Shown here: positions 18,481 to 27,541 of the stretch, piece after piece
Layout of the letters: each line of letters opens with the position of its first letter
How positions within the stretch are numbered: position 1 is the first letter of the stretch
NCBI GenBank assembly: GCA_947502355.1
Contig: CANMZP010000008.1
Coordinates: 62,001 to 126,000, forward strand
DNA: 64,000 nucleotides
Reading direction: 5' to 3'
DNA from: an uncultured Thalassotalea sp.
GTDB taxonomy: Bacteria; Pseudomonadota; Gammaproteobacteria; Enterobacterales; Alteromonadaceae
Program-made: the position numbers and the translations under genes
Notes under the pieces: generated by a model
Databases searched by the model: none
Told to the model about the DNA's origin: nothing
Seen by the model: only the letters and a program-made list of their open reading frames with translations

Positions 18481-19881
18481 CTAATAAGTTTCCAATTCTT
18501 TAAGTTTACGCGTTAACGTATTACGACCCCAACCCAGTTTCTTCGCCGCATCTTGCTTATGCCCGTGGGTGAAATTTAAGGCTCGCTCAAGACAAATTTT
18601 CTCAAACTCCGGCAGGGCAGTGGCAAGAATATCATCTAAGCCTTTATTTAATTGCTCGTCTACCCACATAGATAGTTGCGATTTCCAGTCACCTTCCTGG
18701 TTGTCAATCACCGCCTTGGCGTTAATATCTTCAGGCAGATCATCAATTAAAATTTCTTGTCCCGTAGCCATTACGGTGAGATATCGGCAGGTGTTTTCGA
18801 GCTGTCTTACGTTACCTGGCCAATCACATTGCTGCATAAATTTTATTGCTTCTTTGGAGATGGACTTGCATTCCACACCGAGCTCTTGAGCGGCTAAAAA
18901 CAGGAAATGCTTGGTAAGTTGATCAATATCTTCTTTGCGATCTTTTAAACTTGGTATCTGAATACGTATGACGTTTAACCGGTGAAATAAATCTTCCCGA
19001 AATTCATTATGATTGACCCTGTCTTCAAGGTTTTGATGGGTTGCCGCAATAATACGAACATCGACCTTTATCGGGTTGTGACCACCTACTCGATAGAATT
19101 GACCATCGGCCAATACCCTTAATAAGCGAGTTTGGATATCTAATGGCATGTCGCCAATTTCATCCAAAAATAAGGTGCCACCATGGGCTTGCTCAAAACG
19201 GCCTTGGCGGACACTATTGGCACCGGTAAATGCGCCTTTTTCATGGCCAAATAGCTCGGATTCTATCAAATCTTTGGGAATAGCCGCCATGTTAAGCGGA
19301 ATAAATGCTTCTGACTTTCTTGGGCTATGCAAATGCAATGCATGCGCAACCAACTCTTTACCTGTACCGGATTCACCATTGATTAATACGCTTATGCTTG
19401 ATCGTGATAGGCGACCAATGGCGCGGAAAACTTCTTGCATGGCAGGTGCTTCACCAATAATACCAACATCGCTGCCAGTGGCTTTCTTTTGCGATTTTTT
19501 AGCGCTATTTTCCTGTGCATGAGTAATCGCGCGCTTAGTTAGGGCGAGTGCATCGTCTATATCAAACGGTTTCGGCAGGTACTCAAAAGCGCCGCCCTGA
19601 TAGGCATTTACCGCACTGTCCAAATCTGAGTGGGCGGTCATAATAATAACCGGTAAATCCGGATATTGCGCATGTATCTCGCCAAGTAGCTCCATACCAT
19701 CCATTTGAGGCATGCGAATATCGGAAATGATCACCAATGGCTGGCTGACTTCCAAAGCGGCCAGTAAATCATGAGCGTTGCTAAAAGAGGCACAACTTAA
19801 GTTTTCCCCTTGCATGGCGCGTTCCAGCACCCAACGGATAGAGCTATCATCGTCAACAATCCAAATTTGTTCTGCGTTCAT
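18481..19881 (-). CDS. glnG: Nitrogen regulation response regulator NtrC (GlnG)
   Basis: Sigma-54-dependent activator of nitrogen-starvation genes. It has 466 residues: receiver domain with phospho-acceptor Asp54 (ISDIRMPQMDG), AAA+ domain with Walker A GESGTGKE and the sigma-54 loop GAFTGA, and a C-terminal Fis-type HTH (DAAKKLGWGRNTLTRKLKEL). It follows glnL with a two-base gap. NtrC-type sites lie upstream of glnA in this same cluster. Confidence 0.98.
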   Translation of the reverse strand: MNAEQIWIVDDDSSIRWVLERAMQGENLSCASFSNAHDLLAALEVSQPLVIISDIRMPQMDGMELLGEIHAQYPDLPVIIMTAHSDLDSAVNAYQGGAFEYLPKPFDIDDALALTKRAITHAQENSAKKSQKKATGSDVGIIGEAPAMQEVFRAIGRLSRSSISVLINGESGTGKELVAHALHLHSPRKSEAFIPLNMAAIPKDLIESELFGHEKGAFTGANSVRQGRFEQAHGGTLFLDEIGDMPLDIQTRLLRVLADGQFYRVGGHNPIKVDVRIIAATHQNLEDRVNHNEFREDLFHRLNVIRIQIPSLKDRKEDIDQLTKHFLFLAAQELGVECKSISKEAIKFMQQCDWPGNVRQLENTCRYLTVMATGQEILIDDLPEDINAKAVIDNQEGDWKSQLSMWVDEQLNKGLDDILATALPEFEKICLERALNFTHGHKQDAAKKLGWGRNTLTRKLKELETY

Positions 19882-19883
19882 GG

Positions 19884-20963
19884 TTAAGTTCTCTTTGGTA
19901 AAGGTAATATAATGGTGAATTTTGTTCGCCCAGGTCTACTCTCACAAGTTAGCTTGCCTTGATGTTGATGTATCAGGGTTTGTGCAATCGATAAACCTAA
20001 GCCTGTGCCATTCGCACGCCCGGAAACCATAGGGTAAAATAAGGTATCCTGAATGGCTTCCGGGATCCCTGGGCCATTGTCTATCACACTGATTTTCACG
20101 GCCAAACGCCATGCCTTACTGTTAATAATTTGATTATTAGCAATGCGGGTTTTAAGGGTGATTTGACCATCCATATCGAGTACTTGCGTGGCATTACCAA
20201 TAATATTGAGTAGGGCTTGCTGCAATTGCTCGGTGTCAAATTCCATATCCGGTATAGATGGGTCGTAATCACGAATAAACGCAATGCCTTTTTGGTTATC
20301 CATACTGGCTAATTGATACACCTTTTCAATGACTTCATGGATGTTATGTCGTTCTATATTCGGTAATTGATTTGGGCCTAGCAGGCGATCAACTAGATTG
20401 GTTAATCGGTCTGATTGCTCGATGATCATGTTGGTAAATTCTTGTTGTTGTTCCGGCAACTCTTTATGAAGCAGTTGGGCTGCACCGCGTAAACCGCCAA
20501 GTGGGTTTTTAATTTCGTGGGCTAAGCCGCGTATCAAATCACGAGCCGCTATCCATTGGTGCTCTTGATGTACTTCGGCGCTGATTTGCTTTTGTTTATC
20601 AATTTGCCGACACTCAATGAGAATATGCTTTTCATCGTTATAAAAAATTATTGAGGCGGTCAATTCAATGGTGATGCGGTAGCCTTCAATAAAGTGCAGG
20701 CTCACTTCAGAGTCGGTAATTTCTTGAGAGTCGGTTAATACTTGTATAAGGCGCTTTTCGTTAAGGCTGGTTTCAACAAAGATATCGACTAGCGGTAGGT
20801 TATAAACACGGTTCAAGCTTTTGTTAAACAGGGCTTCAGCAGCCGAATTTAAGCATTTTATTTTAAGCGCATTATCAAGAACAACTACTGAAGTAACCAT
20901 TTGGTCGAGTAACTGTTCGGAAAAGTTGGCTTTGTGTTGTTTTAAGCTGATGTTATTTTGCAA
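19884..20963 (-). CDS. glnL: Nitrogen regulation sensor histidine kinase NtrB (GlnL)
   Basis: Cytoplasmic kinase/phosphatase for NtrC, controlled by PII. I favour the TTG at 20963, which has GGAG six bases upstream; the frame extends to a GTG at 20996 that lacks a good site. It has 359 residues: PAS domain about 15-120, H-box with His149 (GLAHEIKNPLGGLRGAAQLL), N-box LLNIIGNATQVLD, and G-boxes DNGPGIP and GTGLGLSIAQ. It precedes glnG directly. Confidence 0.95.
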   Translation of the reverse strand: MQNNISLKQHKANFSEQLLDQMVTSVVVLDNALKIKCLNSAAEALFNKSLNRVYNLPLVDIFVETSLNEKRLIQVLTDSQEITDSEVSLHFIEGYRITIELTASIIFYNDEKHILIECRQIDKQKQISAEVHQEHQWIAARDLIRGLAHEIKNPLGGLRGAAQLLHKELPEQQQEFTNMIIEQSDRLTNLVDRLLGPNQLPNIERHNIHEVIEKVYQLASMDNQKGIAFIRDYDPSIPDMEFDTEQLQQALLNIIGNATQVLDMDGQITLKTRIANNQIINSKAWRLAVKISVIDNGPGIPEAIQDTLFYPMVSGRANGTGLGLSIAQTLIHQHQGKLTCESRPGRTKFTIILPLPKRT

Positions 20964-21052
20964 GGGTTTCTCCGCTGCACTACATTGGTGCGCCACATAT
21001 TTAAGTCTATTAAATAGTCAGGCGCAATGCACCTAAACAGAGAGATTTTTAA

Positions 21053-21577
21053 TTAATTAACTCTAGCACGGTGCAAATAAATGGTTCTTTCCTTAGATGA
21101 TGCAATAACCTTGCCTTTATTGTTTATTAGCTCTAATTTTATTTTATGCTCACCGCGGTCAACATCGCGAAGGATAAACACCGAGCGTGTTTGCGGTTCA
21201 GAGTGGGGTTCTCCGTCAAATAAAAGGCGTACTTTAAAGCCTCGTTTAAATACCGGGGCTACCCGACCGGAGATGTAAACCGAGCCTGAATTGTCGCGTA
21301 TGGTCGCGTGATCTTCTGGTTGCGTTATTTCGACTTGGTATTCTTCTTGAACAGTGCGCGGGGTAACATCAAGCACAGAGGTATCTACGGAAGAGATAAT
21401 GGTTTGCTTGTTTTTGACTTCGATCTCTTCGGCAATTTCTTCAGCGCCTGGTTTAGGGCTATCGGAAAACACCAGATTACCGTCTGCATTACGCCACACG
21501 TACACCTTGTTGGGTGCCGCTGCAGCTTGCACACCAAGCAGCATCGTTAGTAATAGCAGTAACGTAGACCTTAACAT
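21053..21577 (-). CDS. DUF4124 domain periplasmic protein
   Basis: Secreted protein of 174 residues. The ATG at 21577 begins a signal peptide (MLRSTLLLLLTMLLGVQAAAA); a TTG one codon earlier is also possible. The N-terminal mature segment NKVYVWRNADGNLVFSDSPKPGAEEI is a typical DUF4124 ('Y.w.d..G...fsd.p'). The C-terminal half is a beta-rich Ig-like segment (VEITQPEDHATIRDNSGSVYISGRV, DRGEHKIKLELINNKGKVIASS). The family is often found between glnA and ntrB in gammaproteobacteria; function unknown. It lies about 90 bases upstream of glnL and could share its transcript. Confidence 0.85.
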   Translation of the reverse strand: MLRSTLLLLLTMLLGVQAAAAPNKVYVWRNADGNLVFSDSPKPGAEEIAEEIEVKNKQTIISSVDTSVLDVTPRTVQEEYQVEITQPEDHATIRDNSGSVYISGRVAPVFKRGFKVRLLFDGEPHSEPQTRSVFILRDVDRGEHKIKLELINNKGKVIASSKERTIYLHRARVN

Positions 21578-21691
21578 CAAAAGTACTGTTCCTTTAATTT
21601 TTATTATTACCTTTTAATTTAACTAATTAATTAAATTTTAGCCAGTTTTTTAAAAAAATCATTGTCACTTTTCGCAAATTCTTGCTAATAC

Positions 21692-21717
21692 AAAAAAGCC
21701 CGCTAAGTGCGGGCTTT
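21692..21717 (-). terminator. Terminator of glnA
   Basis: Stem AAAGCCCGC (21695-21703) / GCGGGCTTT (21709-21717); on the minus strand it ends in a T run. It separates glnA from the downstream DUF4124-glnL-glnG genes. Confidence 0.9.
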
Positions 21718-21738
21718 CAAATGAGACAATGTTAGTGA

Positions 21739-23145
21739 TTAAACACTGTAGTACATGTCAAATTCTACTGGGTGAGTAGTAGAGTTTAATAGTTCTACTT
21801 CATCACGCTTAAGACCAATGTATGCATCAATCATGTCTGCATCCATAACACCACCAGCAATCAAGAATTCTTTATCAGCTTCTAGTGCGTTAAGTGCTTC
21901 TTCAAAAGATGAAGCAACTTGTGGAATGGCTAATGCTTCTTCCGCTGGTAAGTCGTATAAATCTTTATCCATAGCATCGCCAGGGTGGATCTTGTTCTTA
22001 ATACCATCGATACCTGCCATTAGTAGTGCAGAGAACGCTAAGTATGGGTTAGCTGTTGGATCAGGGAAACGTACTTCGATACGAGTCGCTTTCGGTGATG
22101 GAACGATTGGGATACGGATAGACGCACTACGGTTACGAGCTGAGTAAGCTAGCATTACTGGTGCTTCGAAACCTGGAACCAAACGCTTATATGAGTTAGT
22201 TGACGCGTTAGTGAAAGCGTTAAGCGCTTTAGCATGCTTAATGATACCACCAATGTAGTAAAGTGCTGTTTCAGATAAACCACCGTAAAGATCACCTGAG
22301 AACAAGTTAACACCGTCTTTAGCAAGTGATTGGTGAACGTGCATACCGGTACCGTTATCACCAACGATTGGCTTAGGCATAAATGTCGCTGTTTTACCGT
22401 AAGCGTGTGCTACGTTATGAACAACATACTTATAGATTTGAACTTCATCGGCTTTGTTAACCATGGTGTTGAAGCGACAAGCGATTTCGTTTTGACCCGC
22501 TGTTGCTACTTCATGGTGATGCGCTTCTACAACTAAGCCCATTTCTTCCATTACTAGACACATTGCAGAACGTAAATCTTGAGACGAATCAACTGGTGCT
22601 ACTGGGAAGTAACCACCTTTAACGCCTGGACGGTGACCTGTGTTGCCGTCTTCGTAAGAAGTACCTGAGTTCCATTTTGCTTCTTTATCATCAATCTTAT
22701 AGAAAGAACCGCTCATGTCGGTGTGGAATTTAACGTCGTCAAATACGAAAAACTCTGGCTCAGGACCAATTAAAACGGTATCAGCGATACCGGTTGAGCG
22801 TAAGTACTCTTCGGCACGTTTAGCAACAGAGCGAGGGTCACGCGAGTAACCTTGCATTGTTGAAGGCTCTAGAATGTCACAACGAATGTTTAACGTTGTT
22901 TCTTCTGTAAATGGGTCTAAAACAGCAGTAGCTGCGTCAGGCATTAATACCATGTCAGATTCGTTGATGCCTTTCCAACCAGCAATTGAAGAACCATCAA
23001 ACATTTTTCCGTCTTCGAAGAAATCTTCGTCTACTTGGTGGTGAGGAAGAGAAACGTGTTGCTCTTTACCTTTTGAATCTGTGAATCGTAAATCAACGAA
23101 CTTAACGTCGTTTTCTTTGATTAGATCTAAAACAGCTTGTGACAT
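21739..23145 (-). CDS. glnA: Glutamine synthetase, type I
   Basis: ATP-dependent ligation of ammonia to glutamate; dodecameric and the main ammonium assimilation enzyme. It is 468 residues with the signatures [38 protein letters not shown] and the adenylylation site Tyr397 in [11 protein letters not shown], so the enzyme belongs to the GSI-beta class controlled by GlnE. Upstream on the same strand lie a sigma-54 promoter and several NtrC-type sites. Confidence 0.99.
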   Translation of the reverse strand: MSQAVLDLIKENDVKFVDLRFTDSKGKEQHVSLPHHQVDEDFFEDGKMFDGSSIAGWKGINESDMVLMPDAATAVLDPFTEETTLNIRCDILEPSTMQGYSRDPRSVAKRAEEYLRSTGIADTVLIGPEPEFFVFDDVKFHTDMSGSFYKIDDKEAKWNSGTSYEDGNTGHRPGVKGGYFPVAPVDSSQDLRSAMCLVMEEMGLVVEAHHHEVATAGQNEIACRFNTMVNKADEVQIYKYVVHNVAHAYGKTATFMPKPIVGDNGTGMHVHQSLAKDGVNLFSGDLYGGLSETALYYIGGIIKHAKALNAFTNASTNSYKRLVPGFEAPVMLAYSARNRSASIRIPIVPSPKATRIEVRFPDPTANPYLAFSALLMAGIDGIKNKIHPGDAMDKDLYDLPAEEALAIPQVASSFEEALNALEADKEFLIAGGVMDADMIDAYIGLKRDEVELLNSTTHPVEFDMYYSV

Positions 23146-23247
23146 GTGTAATCTCCGAAATATCTGAGTGTGTTTTAATAATTAATATAAAAGTTTTTTA
23201 TTTTTAAACGTTACATTTAAAACGTTCATTCCTATGGAAATCTATAA

Positions 23248-23263
23248 AGCTAAAATCGTGCCA
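23248..23263 (-). promoter_or_regulatory. Sigma-54 promoter of glnA
   Basis: Minus-strand sequence TGGCACGATTTTAGCT. The invariant GG (-24) and GC (-12) are separated by ten bases, as required; the -24 box TGGCACG is a perfect consensus and the -12 box (TAGCT against TTGCW) nearly so. It is about 100 bases before the glnA ATG. Confidence 0.85.
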
Positions 23264-23301
23264 ACATTAACATCCCTGATAATTCAACAGATTATAGGGC
23301 A

Positions 23302-23364
23302 ATTGCACTAGACTGCACCAAATTGGCGCGCTATTTTGGTGCGGCGTGGGGCGATCTTGGTGCA
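23302..23364 (-). promoter_or_regulatory. Cluster of NtrC-type enhancer sites upstream of glnA
   Basis: Dyads of the GCACCA-N-TGGTGC type: TGCACCAAATTGGCGCG (23314-23330), CGCGCTATTTTGGTGCG (23327-23343), and the half-site TTGGTGCA (23357-23364), with another TTGCACTA half at 23303. The known NtrC consensus is close to TGCACTAAAATGGTGCA. They lie 50-110 bases upstream of the -24 element, a usual enhancer distance. Confidence 0.75.
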
Positions 23365-23765
23365 AAAGTGTTGTTTTGTTTGATTTGGCTTTCAAATTGG
23401 TTAAATTTATTAAGCAAACTAAAGTGGCGTTGCTAGCTTCTAATTTTGATTCCGGCTTTTTAAGCGGGCGCTTAAGAAAATATTCGCGTTGTTGTAAAGC
23501 TGAAAAATGCTTAAGAAAAAAAGAAAGTGTATGTTTGATATAGAAATTAATGGATAACGGCGACGTAAATACTCGGCATAAGGTTTGCCTTATATCCATT
23601 TTCGCTGCGAATGCGTTAAGCCCTTTTGAGGCACTATCCATTGTGAGGACTCAGTTTGCTTTATTTTTATAAAATCGATTAAACCATAAATTTACAATAA
23701 AATCATATGATTTTTAGCGAACTGAAAAAGTTTGCAACAAAATTGCAAAATGTGGAAGAAAAAAG
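23365..23765. other. Intergenic region between glnA regulatory sites and 6S RNA
   Basis: About 400 bases, AT-rich. A minus-strand frame (23267-23641) runs through the NtrC sites and has no domain or ribosome binding site, so I reject it. In many gammaproteobacteria fau (ygfA) follows 6S RNA; it is absent here. The T-rich end of 6S RNA lies at the right end. Nothing else is seen. Confidence 0.5.
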
Positions 23766-23964
23766 TAGGTGCCCCCCAGGGTGCCGGTGTCAACGTCAGC
23801 CCTTGAACAACCGTGTGTTCAAGGCGGAGGTTGCTTGATCGCCTCAGGCTTCCCGGTACTAGCCGGGCTTGCTCAATAGCAACCAATGAACCCCCTTAGG
23901 TAAAACTTATCGGCTCAGGGACATGGTTAACAGCCAAACATCCCAGGGAACATAATGTGGTTTC
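23766..23964 (-). ncRNA. ssrS: 6S RNA
   Basis: Global inhibitor of sigma-70 RNA polymerase in stationary phase. On the minus strand I recognise segments of gammaproteobacterial 6S RNA: TCCCTGAGCCGATA near the 5' side, a central G-C-rich stem (GCCCGGCTAGTACCGGG), CTTGAACAC..GTTCAAGG, and GCTGACGTTGACACCGGC near the 3' end. The 5' arm (TTCCCTGGGATG) and 3' arm (CACCCTGGGGGGCACC) pair to close the long rod, allowing G-U pairs. A perfect TATAAT (23976 to 23971) sets the start near 23964; the 3' end runs into TTTTTTC. About 199 bases, slightly longer than the E. coli RNA. ygfB lies next door, as usual, but divergent and without zapA between. Confidence 0.88.
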
Positions 23965-23976
23965 ATTAGCATTATA

Positions 23977-24269
23977 CACCGCAAAGAACGCATGGGTGTA
24001 ACAAAAATGTAAAAAATGTCATCTATCTGTAAGAGGAGACTACATCAGTTACCTGCTAACTGAGGCGAACTGTACCCAAGGAAAAACCTTAGATCAACTA
24101 ATTAGTTGTTAACGTACTCTGACTGCCGATTTTATCCGCTATTTGCCTATTAATTACCACAAGGTAGGGATATGGTCGCAAGGCTGGTGGCCAATCGTAC
24201 TGTTTTTCTGGTTCAAAAACCGATTGAGTGTTAGGATTGAATTATTATTTATCTCATTGAATAGTAGAC
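23977..24269. other. Intergenic region between 6S RNA and ygfB, lacking zapA
   Basis: About 290 bases. In E. coli-like order zapA would lie here on the 6S strand, but no frame encodes it. I see a perfect 14-base palindrome CAACTAATTAGTTG at 24095-24108, which could be a regulator site. The divergent promoters for 6S RNA and the ygfB operon must lie here. Confidence 0.5.
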
Positions 24270-24839
24270 ATGACTGAACAAAATTCTTTGGCATTCGCCA
24301 ATGTCCAAGCCACGCTAGGTGGTGACAACTTACAAGCACATGCGGCTGAAATTCACGGACTTTTAACCGGTTTAATTTGTTCCGGTTTTGACTTTGAAGA
24401 CGAAGGTTATTTTGCCATTGTTAACGATCTTTTTAATAACGGTGAGCCTTTATCTAAGCCATGCAAAATGTTGGTTAAAAGCTTATTTGGTGACATTTGG
24501 CAAAATGTATTAGACGAACACTTCTCTTTTCAACTGCTCTTGCCAGATGACGATGAAAGCATTGTTGAGCGCAGCACCGCATTAGGTGCCTGGGTACAAG
24601 GCTATAACTTAGGTTTTGGTTTGCAGCAAAAGAACAAAACTAAGCTATCTGAAGAAGTTGATGAAATCATTAAAGACTTTGCAGATATCGCCAACCTGTC
24701 CAATGATTTGGACGAAGATGAAGAAACCGAGCAAGCGTATTTTGAAATTGCCGAATACGTTCGTATCTCTTCACTACTTTGTTTTGCCGAATTAGGCGCA
24801 AAACCGAGTCAAAAAGAAGCGGATCAAGCAATCCATTAA
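24270..24839 (+). CDS. ygfB: UPF0149 family protein YgfB
   Basis: Small helical cytoplasmic protein, 189 residues, of the YecA/YgfB family. Family core visible: HAAEIHGLLTGLICSG at the N-terminus, then LGAWVQGYNLGFGL and EQAYFEIAEYVRISSLLCF. Function uncertain; in Pseudomonas it affects antibiotic tolerance by modulating gene expression. First gene of ygfB-pepP-ubiH-ubiI, a conserved gammaproteobacterial order. No metal-binding SEC-C tail is present. Confidence 0.95.
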   Translation: MTEQNSLAFANVQATLGGDNLQAHAAEIHGLLTGLICSGFDFEDEGYFAIVNDLFNNGEPLSKPCKMLVKSLFGDIWQNVLDEHFSFQLLLPDDDESIVERSTALGAWVQGYNLGFGLQQKNKTKLSEEVDEIIKDFADIANLSNDLDEDEETEQAYFEIAEYVRISSLLCFAELGAKPSQKEADQAIH

Positions 24840-24919
24840 GGCCGTTTGCTTAACGAATTCGTTGGGCCTAATATCCTAAAAGACAAAACAACAGACAAGA
24901 CAACAGACAAGAAATCGAA

Positions 24920-26248
24920 ATGACACATACCCCAATCGAAATCAGTGAGTTTGCACAGCGTCGACAAGCTCTTTTGGCAAAAATGCCAGAAAATTCCGTG
25001 GCGTTAATTCCTGCGGCGAAAGAAGTTACCCGCTCTCGTGATACCGAGTTTTTATTTTGTCAGGATAAAGACTTTTATTATTTATCGGGTTTTCATGAGC
25101 CAGATGGTTTATTGGTGCTGGTAAAGGGCGAGGAAAACGAAAGCATTTTATTTTGTCGAAATAAAGATCCTTTGCAAGAAGTATGGCACGGTCGTCGTGT
25201 TGGCTCAGAAAAAGCCCAACAAGACTTTAAAATGGATGTGGCGTACGAATTGGACGAACTCGAGCAAGTACTGCCTATGTACATCAATGGCAAAACCACT
25301 TTGTTGTTCGCCCAAGGTGCTTATGATGAGTTTGATAAACTGGTGTTTGCTTGTCTTGAAGTATTACGTAACGGCTATAAACAAGGCTTTAGAGCCCCGC
25401 AAACCATTATTGATATTCGCGACATGATAGCCGAAATGCGCTTAATTAAGTCGCCGGCAGAAATCAACATCATGCGTAAAGCAAACATCATTACAGGCAA
25501 TGCCCACAGCCGAGCAATGAAACGCAGTGCGCAAGGTATTTTTGAATACCAATTAGAAGCCGATATTTTACACGAGTTTGCATTTAATGGTGCTCGTGCT
25601 CCTGCCTATGGCACCATTGTGGGTGGTGGTGAGAATGCAACAATTTTGCATTACACCGAAAACAACGAAGTGTTAATGGATGAGGAATTGGTGTTAATTG
25701 ATGCCGGCGCTGAGCTAGACGGTTATGCTGCCGATATTACCCGTACGTTTCCGGTAAATGGTAAGTTCAGCGATTTACACGCTCGTTTATACAACATTGT
25801 GCTTGATGCGCAACTTGCTGCAATTGAAACCATAAAGCCAGGCAGTAATTTTGCCATTGCTAACGAAGCAGCCAACCGTGTGATCACCCAAGGCTTACTT
25901 AATGAAGGCATTTTAGAAGGTGACTTGGAACAATTAATCGAAGATAAAGCCTGTAAAGAATACTTTATCCACGGGTTAGGTCACTGGTTAGGTTTGGATG
26001 TCCACGATGTGGGCGACTACCAAATGGATGAGTTTAAAAACCAGTTACGTGCTTTTGAGCCGGGTATGGTTATGACCATTGAACCAGGTTTATATTTTGA
26101 TGCGAACGCGCCGGTTGAGGAAGACTTACAAGGTGTGGGTATTCGTATTGAAGATAATATTTTGGTAACCGAAACTGGCTATGAAAACCTAAGCGTTAAT
26201 GTGCCAAAAACTGTGGCTGATATTGAAGCCTTAATGGCTCAGGCCTAA
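24920..26248 (+). CDS. pepP: Xaa-Pro aminopeptidase (aminopeptidase P II)
   Basis: Dinuclear Mn enzyme that removes N-terminal residues before proline; cytoplasmic, 442 residues. N-terminal creatinase-like domain (RRQALLAKMPENSVALI, RDTEFLFCQDKDFYYLSGF), then the pita-bread catalytic domain with metal ligands in IDAGAELDGYAADITRTFP (two Asp), HGLGHWLGLDVHDVG (His), MTIEPGLYF (Glu) and GIRIEDNILVT (Glu). Lies between ygfB and ubiH as usual. Confidence 0.98.
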   Translation: MTHTPIEISEFAQRRQALLAKMPENSVALIPAAKEVTRSRDTEFLFCQDKDFYYLSGFHEPDGLLVLVKGEENESILFCRNKDPLQEVWHGRRVGSEKAQQDFKMDVAYELDELEQVLPMYINGKTTLLFAQGAYDEFDKLVFACLEVLRNGYKQGFRAPQTIIDIRDMIAEMRLIKSPAEINIMRKANIITGNAHSRAMKRSAQGIFEYQLEADILHEFAFNGARAPAYGTIVGGGENATILHYTENNEVLMDEELVLIDAGAELDGYAADITRTFPVNGKFSDLHARLYNIVLDAQLAAIETIKPGSNFAIANEAANRVITQGLLNEGILEGDLEQLIEDKACKEYFIHGLGHWLGLDVHDVGDYQMDEFKNQLRAFEPGMVMTIEPGLYFDANAPVEEDLQGVGIRIEDNILVTETGYENLSVNVPKTVADIEALMAQA

Positions 26249-26305
26249 GTTATCCGGAAAATAAAGTTAACCCTAGAATTAAGTTAACCCTATATAAGAA
26301 TCGTC

Positions 26306-27511
26306 ATGACAAATAATGCCCTACAATATGATGTCGTTATTGCCGGTGCAGGTTTAGCCGGAGCAAGCATTGCTCTGGCTTTAACAAAGCTAAAAAATGC
26401 AAGTGGCCAACCCTTGTCCATTGCCCTAATCGAAGCATTTGAGTTAAACCACCAACTTCCAAAAAACTATGATGCCCGAGTGATTGCCTTATCTCATGGC
26501 AGTGCGCAGTATCTGCAAACCCTAGGTGCCTGGTCGTCGTTAAAAAGTGAAGCCATGGCCATTAATGATATTCATGTATCGGATAAAGGCCATTACGGCA
26601 AAGCCAGATTGCAAGCGAGCGATTACGATGTCTCGGCATTAGGCTATGTTTGTGAAATACAAGCCATAGGTAATAGCTTGCTTACGCCACTGCATGGCAT
26701 GGATAATGTCGATATTTTGGCACCTGAGTCGATTGCTAACATTAATTGGCAACGTGATTTGGTTGAGGTTGCCCTTAAATCCGGTAAATCAATCGAAGCC
26801 AAGTTACTGCTAGGTTGTGATGGTGGTCACTCTCTATGTCGTGCGCAGGCAAACATTGACGTTCACGAGTCGGATTACCAGCAAGTAGCTATTATTGCCA
26901 ATGTGAGCACTCAGATCCCACATAAAGGGCGTGCATTTGAACGTTTTTCAGATTCTGGCCCGGTGGCTTTGCTGCCAATGACGGATAACCGAAGCTCGTT
27001 GGTGTGGACCGTTAAGCAAGACGAAGTCGATGCCATTATGGGGCTTGACGATCAAGGCTTTGCTAAGGCTCTGCAAAATTACTTTGGTGACTGGCTTGGC
27101 ACATTTACGCAAGTCGGTAAGCGCTTTGCTTATGATTTAAAATTGGTTCAGGCACATCAGTCAACGCATCACAGAATGGCGTTATTGGGTAATGCTTCAC
27201 ATACGCTGCACCCGATTGCCGGTCAGGGCTTTAATTTAGGCATGCGCGATGTGCAGGTGTTGGCCGAAATCCTCTCGCAAGCTTTAAAGCAGGGGGATGA
27301 TATTGGCAGCTACCGGGTCTTGCGTCAGTATGCCGAGCAAAGGCAAGGAGATCACCAGCAAACCATTACGTTAACCAACTCTTTGGTACATCTGTTTTCC
27401 AATCAATATTTACCTTTGGTTGTTGGTCGTGGTATTGGCTTAAAGGTACTCAATTATGTACCAGCTTTAAAATCTTTATTAGCACAAAAAACAATGGGCC
27501 ATACCAAATAG
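26306..27511 (+). CDS. ubiH: 2-octaprenyl-6-methoxyphenol hydroxylase UbiH
   Basis: FAD monooxygenase of ubiquinone synthesis (ring C1 hydroxylation). At 401 residues it has the FAD dinucleotide fold VVIAGAGLAGASIALAL, the DG motif LLGCDGGHS and the second FAD motif ALLGNASHTLHPIAGQGFNLGMRD. The GN in place of the usual GD is a normal UbiH variant. Followed 30 bases later by the paralogue ubiI. Confidence 0.95.
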   Translation: MTNNALQYDVVIAGAGLAGASIALALTKLKNASGQPLSIALIEAFELNHQLPKNYDARVIALSHGSAQYLQTLGAWSSLKSEAMAINDIHVSDKGHYGKARLQASDYDVSALGYVCEIQAIGNSLLTPLHGMDNVDILAPESIANINWQRDLVEVALKSGKSIEAKLLLGCDGGHSLCRAQANIDVHESDYQQVAIIANVSTQIPHKGRAFERFSDSGPVALLPMTDNRSSLVWTVKQDEVDAIMGLDDQGFAKALQNYFGDWLGTFTQVGKRFAYDLKLVQAHQSTHHRMALLGNASHTLHPIAGQGFNLGMRDVQVLAEILSQALKQGDDIGSYRVLRQYAEQRQGDHQQTITLTNSLVHLFSNQYLPLVVGRGIGLKVLNYVPALKSLLAQKTMGHTK

Positions 27512-27541
27512 GTTAGAGCCGAGAAAAAGCGAAAAAATAAT

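Noticed and set aside
23267-23641. 124-codon minus-strand frame upstream of glnA
   Set aside because: It runs over the NtrC sites and near the sigma-54 promoter, has no domain and no good start.
24154-24339. Minus-strand frame at the place where zapA would be expected
   Set aside because: Its translation shows no similarity to ZapA and it overlaps the ygfB start.
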